Source: Oscillospiraceae bacterium (GTDB lineage Bacteria > Bacillota > Clostridia > Oscillospirales > Ruminococcaceae). From it: 6,118 nucleotides of DNA. Positions within the stretch are counted from its first letter, which is position 1. Each line of letters starts with the position of its first letter. The notes beneath the pieces were generated by a model. The model made no database searches. It was not told where the DNA came from and saw nothing but the letters and a program-made list of their open reading frames with translations. This document shows positions 1 through 6,118 of the stretch, in pieces. The stretch lies in the NCBI GenBank assembly GCA_020024235.1, contig JAHHUA010000101.1:1-6118 (forward strand). The letters run 5' to 3'. Both the position numbers and the translations under genes were made by a program.

Positions 1-398
1 GTCAAAAGACAAGTTTCTATAATAACTTTAAGAATATTATCACCTATAGCTTTTTTTACAGCTACTATATCATTAAGTACATATTCATAATCTTTTTCTT
101 TCAGCTTTCCGATATTGATTACCATATCAATTTCAGTTGCACCATCTTCAATAGCTTGTTTTGCTTCAAAAGATTTTGCAGCAGTACTCATAGCTCCCAA
201 AGGAAATCCTATTACAGAACATACTGCTATTTTACCTTTTAAATAATCTGCACAGGGTTTTACATAACAGGAGTTTACACATACTGACGCAGTTTCATAT
301 TCTACAGCTTCATCACATAATTTTTTTATTTCTTCCCAGGTAGATATGGGTTTAAGCAATGTGTGGTCTACTTTTGATAAAATTTCTTTTGTTGTCAT
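1..398 (-). CDS. deoC: Deoxyribose-phosphate aldolase (DeoC), N-terminal 132 residues, cut by window edge
   Basis: Cytoplasmic class I aldolase that reversibly splits 2-deoxyribose-5-phosphate into glyceraldehyde-3-phosphate and acetaldehyde in deoxynucleoside breakdown. I translated it by hand from the ATG at 398-396; the frame stays open to base 1. Family landmarks seen in order are DHTLLKP (residues 11-17), CVNSCYV (40-46, usually CVNPCYV), VCSVIGFPLG (59-68), EIDMVINIG (89-97) and LKVIIETCLLT (123 to the edge). D91 and K124 correspond to the proton-relay Asp and Lys of the family (D102 and K137 in the Escherichia coli enzyme). The Schiff-base lysine lies further on and is outside the window, so an intact active site cannot be confirmed. 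GGAGG at 413-409 supports the start. It begins 16 bases after the stop of the helicase-loader gene, so it is probably the third gene of that operon. Confidence 0.95.
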   Translation of the reverse strand, partial: MTTKEILSKVDHTLLKPISTWEEIKKLCDEAVEYETASVCVNSCYVKPCADYLKGKIAVCSVIGFPLGAMSTAAKSFEAKQAIEDGATEIDMVINIGKLKEKDYEYVLNDIVAVKKAIGDNILKVIIETCLL

Positions 399-408
399 AA
401 TATTTTTT

Positions 409-413
409 CCTCC
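409..413 (-). promoter_or_regulatory. Ribosome binding site of deoC
   Basis: GGAGG on the minus strand, 10 bases before the deoC ATG and inside the 16-base gap after the upstream stop codon. It fixes the deoC start and shows that the gene is translated from its own site even if it shares a transcript with the genes upstream. Confidence 0.8.
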
Positions 414-414
414 A

Positions 415-1413
415 TTAACCATTTGTTCTTTTTATTATTCTTATATCCTTGCCCTGAAATTTCATAACAAGGTAATTTCCCATAAGTCTTGAAACAAATC
501 TTTCAGTATATCTTTCCTCAAGATTTTGAATTATGTCTATATTGGAACTGATAATTGTAGGTTTATTCTGCAAAAGTCTGCTGTTTATTATATTATATAG
601 TACTGATACTGTAAATTGTGTAGTAAATTCAGCTCCTAAATCATCTAAAATAAGCAAATCACATTCTAAAACCAAATTCATACTGTCATCATCACTGTCA
701 TTTCCACCACGGGAAAATTTTTCTTTTTCCAGTTTATGCAAAAGATTTTGTGCCGATGAATAAATAACATTATAGCCTTTTTCCAACGCATAACCCGCTA
801 TGGAAATAGATAAATGTGTTTTACCTAAACCGGTTCCTCCCATAAAAAATAAACTGGGAGAATCAGGTGTAAAATCACTGGCATATTTTAAACAGTATTT
901 ATATATATTTTCCATTACATCTTTAGCAGTTTTGCCTAAGTTATTTCTTATAGAATCCGGATAATAATCCAATGAAAAATTATGAAATCCATATTTTTTC
1001 ACATCAACTTCTTCACAAAGCTGCTCATAGGAAAGCTCCTTTAAAAGTTCCTTTAAACAATTACACATACCATGTACATTTCTGCCTGTATCTTTGCAGT
1101 TTTCACATCTATATTTTATTTTAAGCACATCAGCAGGATAGCCGTTATTTAACAACAAATCAATTTTTCTCTGCTGTAAATCCAGATTTTCTTTTTCCAA
1201 TTTTGCTACAGCTTCTTCCACATTATTCGGATTGTTAAGCACAGCCATTGAAACCTTTAATCCCGCATTGGCAATTTTTCCGTCTATTGCTTTTATTTCG
1301 GGAATTTTTTCATATATTTCATCTTTCAAACGAAAATATTCTTCTTTTGCTTTTGTGCGTCTTTCAATAAGTATTGAATTTGCTTTTTCACGCAGTTTAT
1401 TTGAATAAGCCAT
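415..1413 (-). CDS. dnaC: DnaC/DnaI-type replicative helicase loader ATPase
   Basis: AAA+ ATPase expected to load the replicative DNA helicase during primosome assembly. The 332-residue protein has a charged, probably helical N-terminal part (about 1-95), then a zinc-ligand-like cysteine cluster, C103-x2-C106 and C117-x-C119, as in the N-terminal metal-binding region of DnaI. The ATPase part begins near 185: Walker A GGTGLGKT (192-199, K198), Walker B LLILDD (253-258), a sensor-1-like SSN (289-291) and the arginine-finger region ERFVSRL (304-310). Length and domain order fit Bacillus subtilis DnaI better than the shorter E. coli DnaC, although clostridial copies are usually annotated DnaC. 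An IstB-type transposition ATPase is less likely because of the cysteine cluster, the length and the primosomal neighbour. It starts 18 bases after the upstream DnaD-like gene and is followed by deoC. The next internal Met is only at residue 56, supporting the ATG at 1413. Confidence 0.92.
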   Translation of the reverse strand: MAYSNKLREKANSILIERRTKAKEEYFRLKDEIYEKIPEIKAIDGKIANAGLKVSMAVLNNPNNVEEAVAKLEKENLDLQQRKIDLLLNNGYPADVLKIKYRCENCKDTGRNVHGMCNCLKELLKELSYEQLCEEVDVKKYGFHNFSLDYYPDSIRNNLGKTAKDVMENIYKYCLKYASDFTPDSPSLFFMGGTGLGKTHLSISIAGYALEKGYNVIYSSAQNLLHKLEKEKFSRGGNDSDDDSMNLVLECDLLILDDLGAEFTTQFTVSVLYNIINSRLLQNKPTIISSNIDIIQNLEERYTERFVSRLMGNYLVMKFQGKDIRIIKRTNG

Positions 1414-1425
1414 ATTTATATGAAT

Positions 1426-1431
1426 CCCCCT
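1426..1431 (-). promoter_or_regulatory. Ribosome binding site of dnaC, next to the upstream stop codon
   Basis: AGGGGG on the minus strand directly abuts the TAA of the upstream gene (1434-1432). It lies 12 bases before the dnaC ATG, a rather long spacing with one mismatch to AGGAGG. The adjacency suggests that ribosomes finishing the upstream gene help initiation of dnaC (translational coupling), which is an inference. Confidence 0.55.
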
Positions 1432-2451
1432 TTAAAAGCCGTTATTTATTATATTATCCAAGTCGCTGTAATTATAAGAAGTATCAGAACCCCCACAGTT
1501 ATTAGAGGTTTTTTCCTGTGTAACTGTTTTATACTGTAAATCTTCTTCAGCTGCTTCTTTAGCGGTTTTTATTTTTTTATCATGCCAATTTGAGAGAATT
1601 TTATCCAAATAAGGAAAAGCCAGTTTGCCTGTTCTTTCCACAGTTCTCTCATAGGCTAGTTTTATCATGGCAATATCAAATCTATATTCGTTAAACCATT
1701 TATCTATAAGTTTTTTTTCTGAATTTACCAAATTTCGGTCATTTATCCCAAATGCTGATTTAACTAAATTTTCTCTGTTGTTTTTTTCTGTCAGCATTTT
1801 AATGTGTTTATCAAGTTTTTCATGTGTATCCACACCCTGTTCCACCCAGGAAGAAACTGTTTTTTCCACATAATTCATACTGCATTTGCCTTTTGTATAG
1901 CAGTAATGAGATGCCATCAAAATATAGTCCGCTGATAAACCATAGTATGTATACATTGATACAAGACATTCCATATCCAGTGAGGTAAGGGTTTTTCCCG
2001 AAAGTTGCTGAAAACTCTCTGCCAACATGGCAAGTTCTTTATTGTTGGCAATGTAGTTTAACACTTCCATACGGTCAAGTGCGGGTCGTTTTCCCGCTAT
2101 TTTAAGAGGTATAACCACTTTATCTTGTTTTTCTTCTTTTTCTGGTTCTTCCTTGTATTCAAGATGAGAAGATAAAACTTCTTCTGTTTTCTCCTTTGCC
2201 TGATTTTCCAAATCCGTATCAGTTAAAATTCCTGAATTAATCCAAAAAGTTATGCTGTCCTTTATATCCTCTGTATCATAGCCTGTTATATGGCTCATTT
2301 CTATTTCTGTGGGAAGTTTATCACCTGAGGACAGTATAATCATCAATACTTTAAGCGCAGCCCCCGAACACATTCTTATATGTTTGTCCACCACAGCTTT
2401 AGGCACTGCAAATACCGAACTATATTGATTGTAATTTATTTTGTAATCCAT
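1432..2451 (-). CDS. DnaD/DnaB-type primosomal replication protein with two C-terminal DnaD domains
   Basis: Replication initiation/restart protein expected to bind DNA and work with the helicase loader encoded next. In the 339 residues I see an N-terminal winged-helix-like region (about 15-80, with FAVPKAVVDKHI near its start), an acidic low-complexity linker (about 85-110, rich in E and K), a first DnaD/DnaB_2-type helical domain (about 128-215) and a second (about 228-292). Each domain ends in the family signature Y-x3-I-x3-W: Y194/T198/W202 in the first, with Thr replacing Ile, and Y281/I285/W289 in the second. The tail is Asn/Ser-rich. One winged helix plus two DnaD-type domains matches the B. 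subtilis DnaB arrangement rather than DnaD, which has one such domain, and B. subtilis dnaB also lies directly before dnaI. I therefore leave the symbol open. AGAGG at 2461-2457 lies 5 bases before the ATG, and a strong promoter lies upstream. Confidence 0.88.
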   Translation of the reverse strand: MDYKINYNQYSSVFAVPKAVVDKHIRMCSGAALKVLMIILSSGDKLPTEIEMSHITGYDTEDIKDSITFWINSGILTDTDLENQAKEKTEEVLSSHLEYKEEPEKEEKQDKVVIPLKIAGKRPALDRMEVLNYIANNKELAMLAESFQQLSGKTLTSLDMECLVSMYTYYGLSADYILMASHYCYTKGKCSMNYVEKTVSSWVEQGVDTHEKLDKHIKMLTEKNNRENLVKSAFGINDRNLVNSEKKLIDKWFNEYRFDIAMIKLAYERTVERTGKLAFPYLDKILSNWHDKKIKTAKEAAEEDLQYKTVTQEKTSNNCGGSDTSYNYSDLDNIINNGF

Positions 2452-2511
2452 TATATCCTCTTTTCCCTGTGTAAGCCATGTTAATTTAATTTTTCTAAAT
2501 TAATATGTATT

Positions 2512-2540
2512 ATTATATCATTACCCTATGATAATATCAA
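2512..2540 (-). promoter_or_regulatory. Sigma-A-type promoter of the primosomal operon, with internal dyad
   Basis: On the minus strand a -35 TTGATA (2540-2535) and a perfect -10 TATAAT (2517-2512) are separated by exactly 17 bases. Transcription would start near 2505, giving a leader of about 54 nt before the DnaD-like gene. A 6-bp inverted repeat, TATCAT/ATGATA with a 6-base spacer (plus-strand 2516-2533), occupies the spacer and touches the -10, so a repressor could sit there; that part is inference. Confidence 0.75.
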
Positions 2541-2690
2541 ATAGTAATTTATTTTATTTCTGTAAATATAATCCCACAAACCGTGTTTTGGTGCTGTATA
2601 AAGACATTTATTATAAAATTCGCCAATTTAAACAAAATTTTTAAGTTTTTAAATTGAAAAATCTGTTGATAAAAATTAAAATAATATTTA
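2541..2690. other. AT-rich centre of the divergent intergenic region
   Basis: About 150 bases between the two divergent promoters. I see no convincing coding sequence: a 17-codon minus-strand ORF starting at 2605 has no ribosome binding site. The stretch is mostly A/T, with one G/C-richer island around 2572-2595 (ATCCCACAAACCGTG and neighbours) and one perfect 9-bp inverted repeat, listed separately. No known riboswitch or RNA gene could be recognised. Confidence 0.5.
2624..2656. repeat. 9-bp perfect inverted repeat upstream of the MATE promoter
   Basis: CAATTTAAA (2624-2632) and TTTAAATTG (2648-2656) are exact reverse complements around a 15-base centre. It ends 37 bases before the -35 of the MATE gene and does not end in a T tract that would suit a terminator. 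It could be a binding site for a dimeric regulator. In such AT-rich DNA chance is a real alternative. Confidence 0.4.
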
Positions 2691-2693
2691 ACT

Positions 2694-2725
2694 TTTACTG
2701 ATTTAGTGATAAAATATATAGTAAA
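2694..2725 (+). promoter_or_regulatory. Predicted promoter of the MATE transporter gene
   Basis: TTTACT (2694-2699, four of six matches to the -35 consensus) and TATAGT (2717-2722, five of six to the -10) are separated by 17 bases. The start would fall near 2729, leaving a leader of about 22 nt. The -35 TTTACT is repeated inverted as AGTAAA (2720-2725) across the -10, and TAGTGA/TAGTAA recurs at 2704, 2719 and 2731, so a regulator could block this promoter. The weak -35 makes the exact call uncertain. Confidence 0.5.
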
Positions 2726-2738
2726 ATATTTAGTAAAG

Positions 2739-2743
2739 AAGGA
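2739..2743 (+). promoter_or_regulatory. Ribosome binding site of the MATE gene
   Basis: AAGGA, seven bases before the ATG at 2751, supports that start codon. Confidence 0.7.
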
Positions 2744-2750
2744 TTAAACG

Positions 2751-4100
2751 ATGAAACACAACCGACATGACTTGCTGCTGCATGAACCTAATCTGTATAA
2801 AGCATTTTTTATATTGGCAATGCCAATATTTTTTTCAAATTTGCTTAAATCACTTCATGATATAGTGGATACCTATTTTTTGGCTAAAATACCGGATTCG
2901 GTTTCGGCACAGGCTGCTATATCTGTTTCTTGGCCATTGTTTGATATATCCATGGCTTTAAGTATGGGACTTGCTGTGGCAGGTATTTCTGTCATAAGTC
3001 AAAATATGGGTGCAGATAAAAGAGAAGATGCCCAAAAATATGCAGGACTTTTGTTTACACTCACTTTTTGTATTGGTTTAGTTGTAAATATTGTTTTGTA
3101 TTTTACCGCTCCATATATTATGGAATGGATAGGTGCCAGCGGTGAGGTTCTTAGATGCTCCATTATTTATATAAGGGTACGCTCATTTGAAGTCTGCTTT
3201 CTGATGATATTTACATCATATCAGTCCATGCGTCAGGCTGTCGGAGATATGACTTCCCCTGTTTATCTTTCCAGTGCCACAATTATATTAAATATTTTAT
3301 TGACAGGTATTATGGTAAAACCATGGGGGATTTTCGGTGCGGCTTTTGCAACACTTATTTCTCAAATAGCTATTGTACCTTTTGCACTTTATAATGCTTT
3401 TAAACCCAACGACAGACTTTTTATAACTGTCAAAGATTTGGCAATAGATGTGCCTAAGATGAAACTTCTTTTTAATGTGGCTGTGCCTTCTGCTATGGGG
3501 CAGGCTATCAGCTCCCTGGGATTTTTAATTATGAATTCATTGATTTTGGATTATGGTGCAGTTGTTGTAGCTGCTTTCAGTATCGGAAATAAAATATCCA
3601 ATCTTCTCCTTATGCCAATGGGTGCAATAGGCACGGTACAGGCGTCTTATATGGGACAAAATATCGGTGCCAACAACAAGGAAAGAGCTGTAGATGCTTA
3701 TAAAACAGGACGAAATTTAGGTCTTATTATCTCTATAACAGGATGCCTCATTATTTATCCGTTTCGCCGCCAGACACTTTCCGCTCTTACCAACAGCCCA
3801 GAAGTTTTGGAAGTAGCTATGGAATATATGTTTTGGGTATTGCTTTTACAGCCTTTAATGGGAATGTTCCAAAACTATGTGGGAACTTTTAATGGTTCAG
3901 GCAAGACAAAATACACCATGATATTTACCCTCACCCGACTTTGGGGGCTTAGGCTTCCGCTGATTTGGCTGTTTAAAAATTTTACAGACCTAGGCAGAAT
4001 GGGTATTTGGATGGCAATGGTACTTAGCAATTTCCTAATTTTATTCTTGGGACATTATTTCTGGAAAAAAATGGACTTTAAATCAATTATAAACACATAA
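2751..4100 (+). CDS. MATE-family multidrug/cation antiporter (efflux pump)
   Basis: Inner-membrane secondary transporter that exports drugs, dyes or metabolites in exchange for Na+ or H+. The 449 residues are the usual MATE length and carry about twelve hydrophobic segments in two related halves, starting near 16-34, 55-83, 98-120, 135-155, 170-190 and 192-213 in the first half. The internal duplication shows in matching loop motifs, SQNMGADKREDA (83-94) and GQNIGANNKERA (302-313), and in the paired GDMTSP (165-170) and GSGKTKYT (382-389) loops. These are typical of the NorM/DinF-like superfamily, in the branch common in Clostridia. No signal peptide is expected. It stands alone between divergent and convergent neighbours with its own promoter and terminator. 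The substrate cannot be read from sequence; polysaccharide flippases of the same superfamily are less likely because no glycan gene cluster adjoins it. Confidence 0.92.
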   Translation: MKHNRHDLLLHEPNLYKAFFILAMPIFFSNLLKSLHDIVDTYFLAKIPDSVSAQAAISVSWPLFDISMALSMGLAVAGISVISQNMGADKREDAQKYAGLLFTLTFCIGLVVNIVLYFTAPYIMEWIGASGEVLRCSIIYIRVRSFEVCFLMIFTSYQSMRQAVGDMTSPVYLSSATIILNILLTGIMVKPWGIFGAAFATLISQIAIVPFALYNAFKPNDRLFITVKDLAIDVPKMKLLFNVAVPSAMGQAISSLGFLIMNSLILDYGAVVVAAFSIGNKISNLLLMPMGAIGTVQASYMGQNIGANNKERAVDAYKTGRNLGLIISITGCLIIYPFRRQTLSALTNSPEVLEVAMEYMFWVLLLQPLMGMFQNYVGTFNGSGKTKYTMIFTLTRLWGLRLPLIWLFKNFTDLGRMGIWMAMVLSNFLILFLGHYFWKKMDFKSIINT

Positions 4101-4102
4101 TT

Positions 4103-4131
4103 AAAAACGCCTCTGTTTAAGAGGCGTTTTT
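4103..4131. terminator. Bidirectional rho-independent terminator between convergent genes
   Basis: A perfect 11-bp stem, AAAAACGCCTC (4103-4113) and GAGGCGTTTTT (4121-4131), closes a 7-nt loop, TGTTTAA. The six-pair G/C-rich core CGCCTC/GAGGCG is flanked by A5 and T5, so the hairpin is followed by a U tract on either strand. It begins 2 bases after the MATE stop and 11 bases beyond the stop of the leftward glycosidase gene, so it probably ends both transcripts. Confidence 0.93.
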
Positions 4132-4142
4132 ACTATTTCATC

Positions 4143-6056
4143 TTACTTCTCATCTGAAATTTTAATATCATAAGTGTTGTCATTAAAGTTTACTGTTACT
4201 ACAGTTCCGTCGCTGTATACAGTGCGCTGCTGTTTCCAGTCATTGTTGAGAAATTCATGTTTTACCATTTCACATTTTGCCACTTTTTCCTGAAGTTTTG
4301 CAACAATGCGATAACGCTGAATTTCTTCATCAAGCTGCATTTCGGCTGTGACATCATCAAAAGAACCGTCGCAGTTTGGATATGCCCCATCCTTATCCAT
4401 ATATGCAGCACCTCCATTGAGAAGTGCATAAAGCATATAATCTTCCTGACCTTCAATTTTATCCATAAGCCATGGCAAAATAAGACAGTCATGATAAACC
4501 AAATTGAACAAAGGCACAGGAATACCTTTTCTGGGACTTCCCGGAGCCTGAAGCATAAAATCATATGGTCCATAATGAGCAAATACAAGGCTCTTCATAG
4601 CCCAGTCAGTTACTTCTTCCGAGCTTGGCAGAATATTTTTGGACCAAAGATATTCAAAGCAGGCATTTCTGTATTCAAAACATTCTTTTCTGGTCATTCT
4701 GTGAAGGGGATTATCACATTCGTCCCCTTCGTTGCAGGTAAATACATCTAAATATGTACCTTCCAAATGAATACCATGTCTAAGCACCTCTTCAAAGTTT
4801 CGTTTTACATAGAGAGGAGCCTGTGTGGCACAGAGCAAAGACTGTCTGCCCCCCGCCCAGCGTGATACATCTAAAATAGAACCATCGGGGGCTTGACAGG
4901 CAAACTCACGGTCAAATGTAGGAGCATCAAAGTAGTAATCACGGTATTGGTCGTGAAGTCCAAACATATATCCGCAGTCCTTAATTGTATCAGAAAGTTC
5001 TTTAAGTCCTTCCCAACCTCCTGCTTCTTTACAAGCCGGCAAATAGTCAGGGTGTTTGTTATCATAGCCCGGGTCGCCCCAACCGTCCAAATGGAGATAA
5101 AGCTTTTCTACACCTTTTTCTTTATAATGTTTAATTTCGGCGGTACGCTGAGAAAAAGTAACTAAGTGGTCGTTCTTTTCCGGTTTTTCCGCATTATAAA
5201 AATATGTGCCGGGAGAAATATGGGTTTTAATTCCTTTATGTACAATGGCAGAACCTATAAGCTTATCAACCAAAGGATTTTTTGCGGCTTTTTCTGCCAA
5301 AGATGTGAAAAGCCCTGTTTCCTTTACATAATTTCTGTAAACTTTGCAAAGGTCATTGTAGCTGCAGTCATTGAGGAATGAATACTTCATTATGCGGCGA
5401 TAAGCCATTTTACCCAAACTTGGAAGCCAACGCATACCAACATGACAATATGGACCGTTTGCCGGGTGATCAACCTGATAAGCTGCATCCCATGGGTGCT
5501 GGCAAATTGCAATATAACCAGATCCCGGTCTAATCTGACCAAACCATGGCATATAAGCTGTATTGCTGCACATTTGTCCGTCAAAGCCAAGTTTGGTAAC
5601 TTCATTTTCCCAGGTGTTAGGCAAAATCAGTCCCTGAAGAATATTTAAAACACTGTACCATTTGTGGCTGTTTTCATCAAATTCCATATATCCCGGCCAA
5701 TATATCGCCTTTATTTCCAAACCTTCGTCATTTATGGGAATAAGTTCAAAATATATATCGCCGCTTACATCTTCAATCCATACAACTGTATCAAAAGCAA
5801 AAGGAACAGCTTTACCGTTTACCTCAAAACCGGAATAACTGCTGCGAATTCCGTTTCCTACACCTGTTTTCCATATACTATGACGAATAGATGTAGCCTT
5901 GGAAAAAAGAATTTCTCTATCATCTTTTGTTACAATTTTGGGTTGGTAGCTGTCAGACCATTTCCATTTTTGGGAATCTGAAATTATGGTAAATAAAAGA
6001 GAGGAACTGTCAAATTCCAATTTTATATTGCCGTTTTCAGCTTTTATAATGCTCAT
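4143..6056 (-). CDS. Putative cytoplasmic glycoside hydrolase, GH101/GH129/DUF5696-like
   Basis: Probable carbohydrate-cleaving enzyme; the substrate is unknown. The 637 residues have no signal peptide or membrane segment, so it should act in the cytoplasm on imported glycans or glycosides. The N-terminal part (about 1-250) looks like a beta-rich sandwich domain. The central part (about 260-560) reads like a TIM barrel: KLYLHLDGWGDPGYDNKHPDYLP starting at 318, then GLHDQYRDYY (366-375), LEGTYLDVFT (431-440), LPSSEEVTDW (476-485), HYGPYD (494-499) and VYHDC (520-524). A beta-rich tail follows (YSDGTVVTVNF, 614-624). By analogy with retaining GH101-type enzymes, D437 is the candidate nucleophile and E480 or E481 the candidate acid/base. 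GH101 and GH129 members release alpha-linked N-acetylgalactosamine from mucin-type glycans, but many DUF5696 proteins have no known activity. AGGAGGG at 6069-6063 supports the start. It is transcribed alone within the window; a related sugar locus could lie to the right. Confidence 0.65.
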   Translation of the reverse strand: MSIIKAENGNIKLEFDSSSLLFTIISDSQKWKWSDSYQPKIVTKDDREILFSKATSIRHSIWKTGVGNGIRSSYSGFEVNGKAVPFAFDTVVWIEDVSGDIYFELIPINDEGLEIKAIYWPGYMEFDENSHKWYSVLNILQGLILPNTWENEVTKLGFDGQMCSNTAYMPWFGQIRPGSGYIAICQHPWDAAYQVDHPANGPYCHVGMRWLPSLGKMAYRRIMKYSFLNDCSYNDLCKVYRNYVKETGLFTSLAEKAAKNPLVDKLIGSAIVHKGIKTHISPGTYFYNAEKPEKNDHLVTFSQRTAEIKHYKEKGVEKLYLHLDGWGDPGYDNKHPDYLPACKEAGGWEGLKELSDTIKDCGYMFGLHDQYRDYYFDAPTFDREFACQAPDGSILDVSRWAGGRQSLLCATQAPLYVKRNFEEVLRHGIHLEGTYLDVFTCNEGDECDNPLHRMTRKECFEYRNACFEYLWSKNILPSSEEVTDWAMKSLVFAHYGPYDFMLQAPGSPRKGIPVPLFNLVYHDCLILPWLMDKIEGQEDYMLYALLNGGAAYMDKDGAYPNCDGSFDDVTAEMQLDEEIQRYRIVAKLQEKVAKCEMVKHEFLNNDWKQQRTVYSDGTVVTVNFNDNTYDIKISDEK

Positions 6057-6062
6057 TTAAAG

Positions 6063-6069
6063 CCCTCCT
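6063..6069 (-). promoter_or_regulatory. Strong ribosome binding site of the glycosidase gene
   Basis: AGGAGGG on the minus strand, six bases before the ATG at 6056. It is a full Shine-Dalgarno match and decides the start codon. Confidence 0.85.
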
Positions 6070-6109
6070 ATATAAATTTATATATTATATGCTTATACAA
6101 ATTTATACT
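6069..6109 (-). promoter_or_regulatory. AT-rich promoter/operator region of the glycosidase gene
   Basis: A perfect -10-like TATAAT lies on the minus strand at 6089-6084, but no good -35 is found at 16-18 bases upstream (GATAGT at 17). The -10 sits between two related 16-base elements: a perfect palindrome TATATAAATTTATATA (6069-6084) and TATACAAATTTATACT (6094-6109), which match at 13 of 16 positions with centres 25 bases apart. A missing -35 with paired elements would suit a regulated promoter, but low-complexity A/T sequence makes this tentative. Confidence 0.35.
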
Positions 6110-6118
6110 ATCATATAT

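Noticed and set aside
415..1413. IstB-like ATPase of an IS21-type insertion sequence
   Set aside because: There is no transposase or terminal inverted repeat nearby. The cysteine cluster, 332-residue length and adjacent DnaD/DnaB-type gene fit a chromosomal helicase loader.
2552..2605. 17-codon minus-strand ORF in the divergent region
   Set aside because: There is no Shine-Dalgarno sequence before its ATG and no recognisable peptide; its length is within chance expectation.
2664..2672. DnaA-box-like TGTTGATAA (one mismatch to TGTGGATAA) in AT-rich DNA beside replication genes, hinting at an origin
   Set aside because: Only one imperfect box is seen, with no cluster and no dnaA or dnaN nearby; one mismatch is expected by chance in AT-rich DNA.
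4103..4131. Hairpin as a CRISPR-like or mobile-element repeat
   Set aside because: It is a single copy, positioned between convergent stop codons with A and T tracts on both sides, which a bidirectional terminator fully explains.
4257..4751. 164-codon plus-strand open frame opposite the glycosidase gene
   Set aside because: It lies wholly antisense to a well-supported gene, has no recognisable protein family and no ribosome binding site; it is a shadow of the real reading frame.
5664..5981. 105-codon plus-strand open frame near the 5' end of the glycosidase gene
   Set aside because: Antisense shadow with no family resemblance.

Overview
The window is AT-rich, with A/T-rich intergenic DNA, strong GGAGG-type ribosome binding sites and short leaders. 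Together with a DnaD/DnaB-DnaI type helicase-loading pair, this points to a low-GC Firmicute, most likely a member of the Clostridia, possibly from the gut. That placement is inferred from gene content and base composition, not from a marker gene.

Layout. (1) Positions 1-2451, leftward: a compact three-gene unit read as a DnaD/DnaB-type primosomal protein (339 aa), then a DnaC/DnaI-type helicase-loader ATPase (332 aa), then the first 132 codons of deoxyribose-phosphate aldolase (deoC), which runs off the left edge. The gaps are only 17-18 and 16 bases, and a good sigma-A-type promoter sits 54-89 bases upstream of the first gene. (2) Positions 2452-2750: a divergent AT-rich intergenic region holding that promoter, a promoter for the rightward gene, and several inverted repeats. 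(3) Positions 2751-4100, rightward: a 449-aa MATE-family multidrug/cation antiporter. (4) Positions 4103-4131: a perfect 11-bp hairpin with A and T tracts, acting as a terminator for the two convergent genes. (5) Positions 4143-6056, leftward: a 637-aa cytoplasmic protein resembling the GH101/GH129/DUF5696 group of TIM-barrel glycoside hydrolases. (6) Positions 6057-6118: its ribosome binding site and an AT-rich promoter region with two related operator-like motifs.

The first unit loads the replicative helicase; deoC probably rides on the same transcript and links it to deoxynucleoside salvage. The MATE pump and the glycosidase are independent single-gene units. I found no transposase, CRISPR array, RNA gene, prophage or defence system. 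This is mostly an ordinary chromosomal stretch; the least characterised item is the putative glycosidase, and the most distinctive architectural detail is the tandem DnaD-type domain protein.
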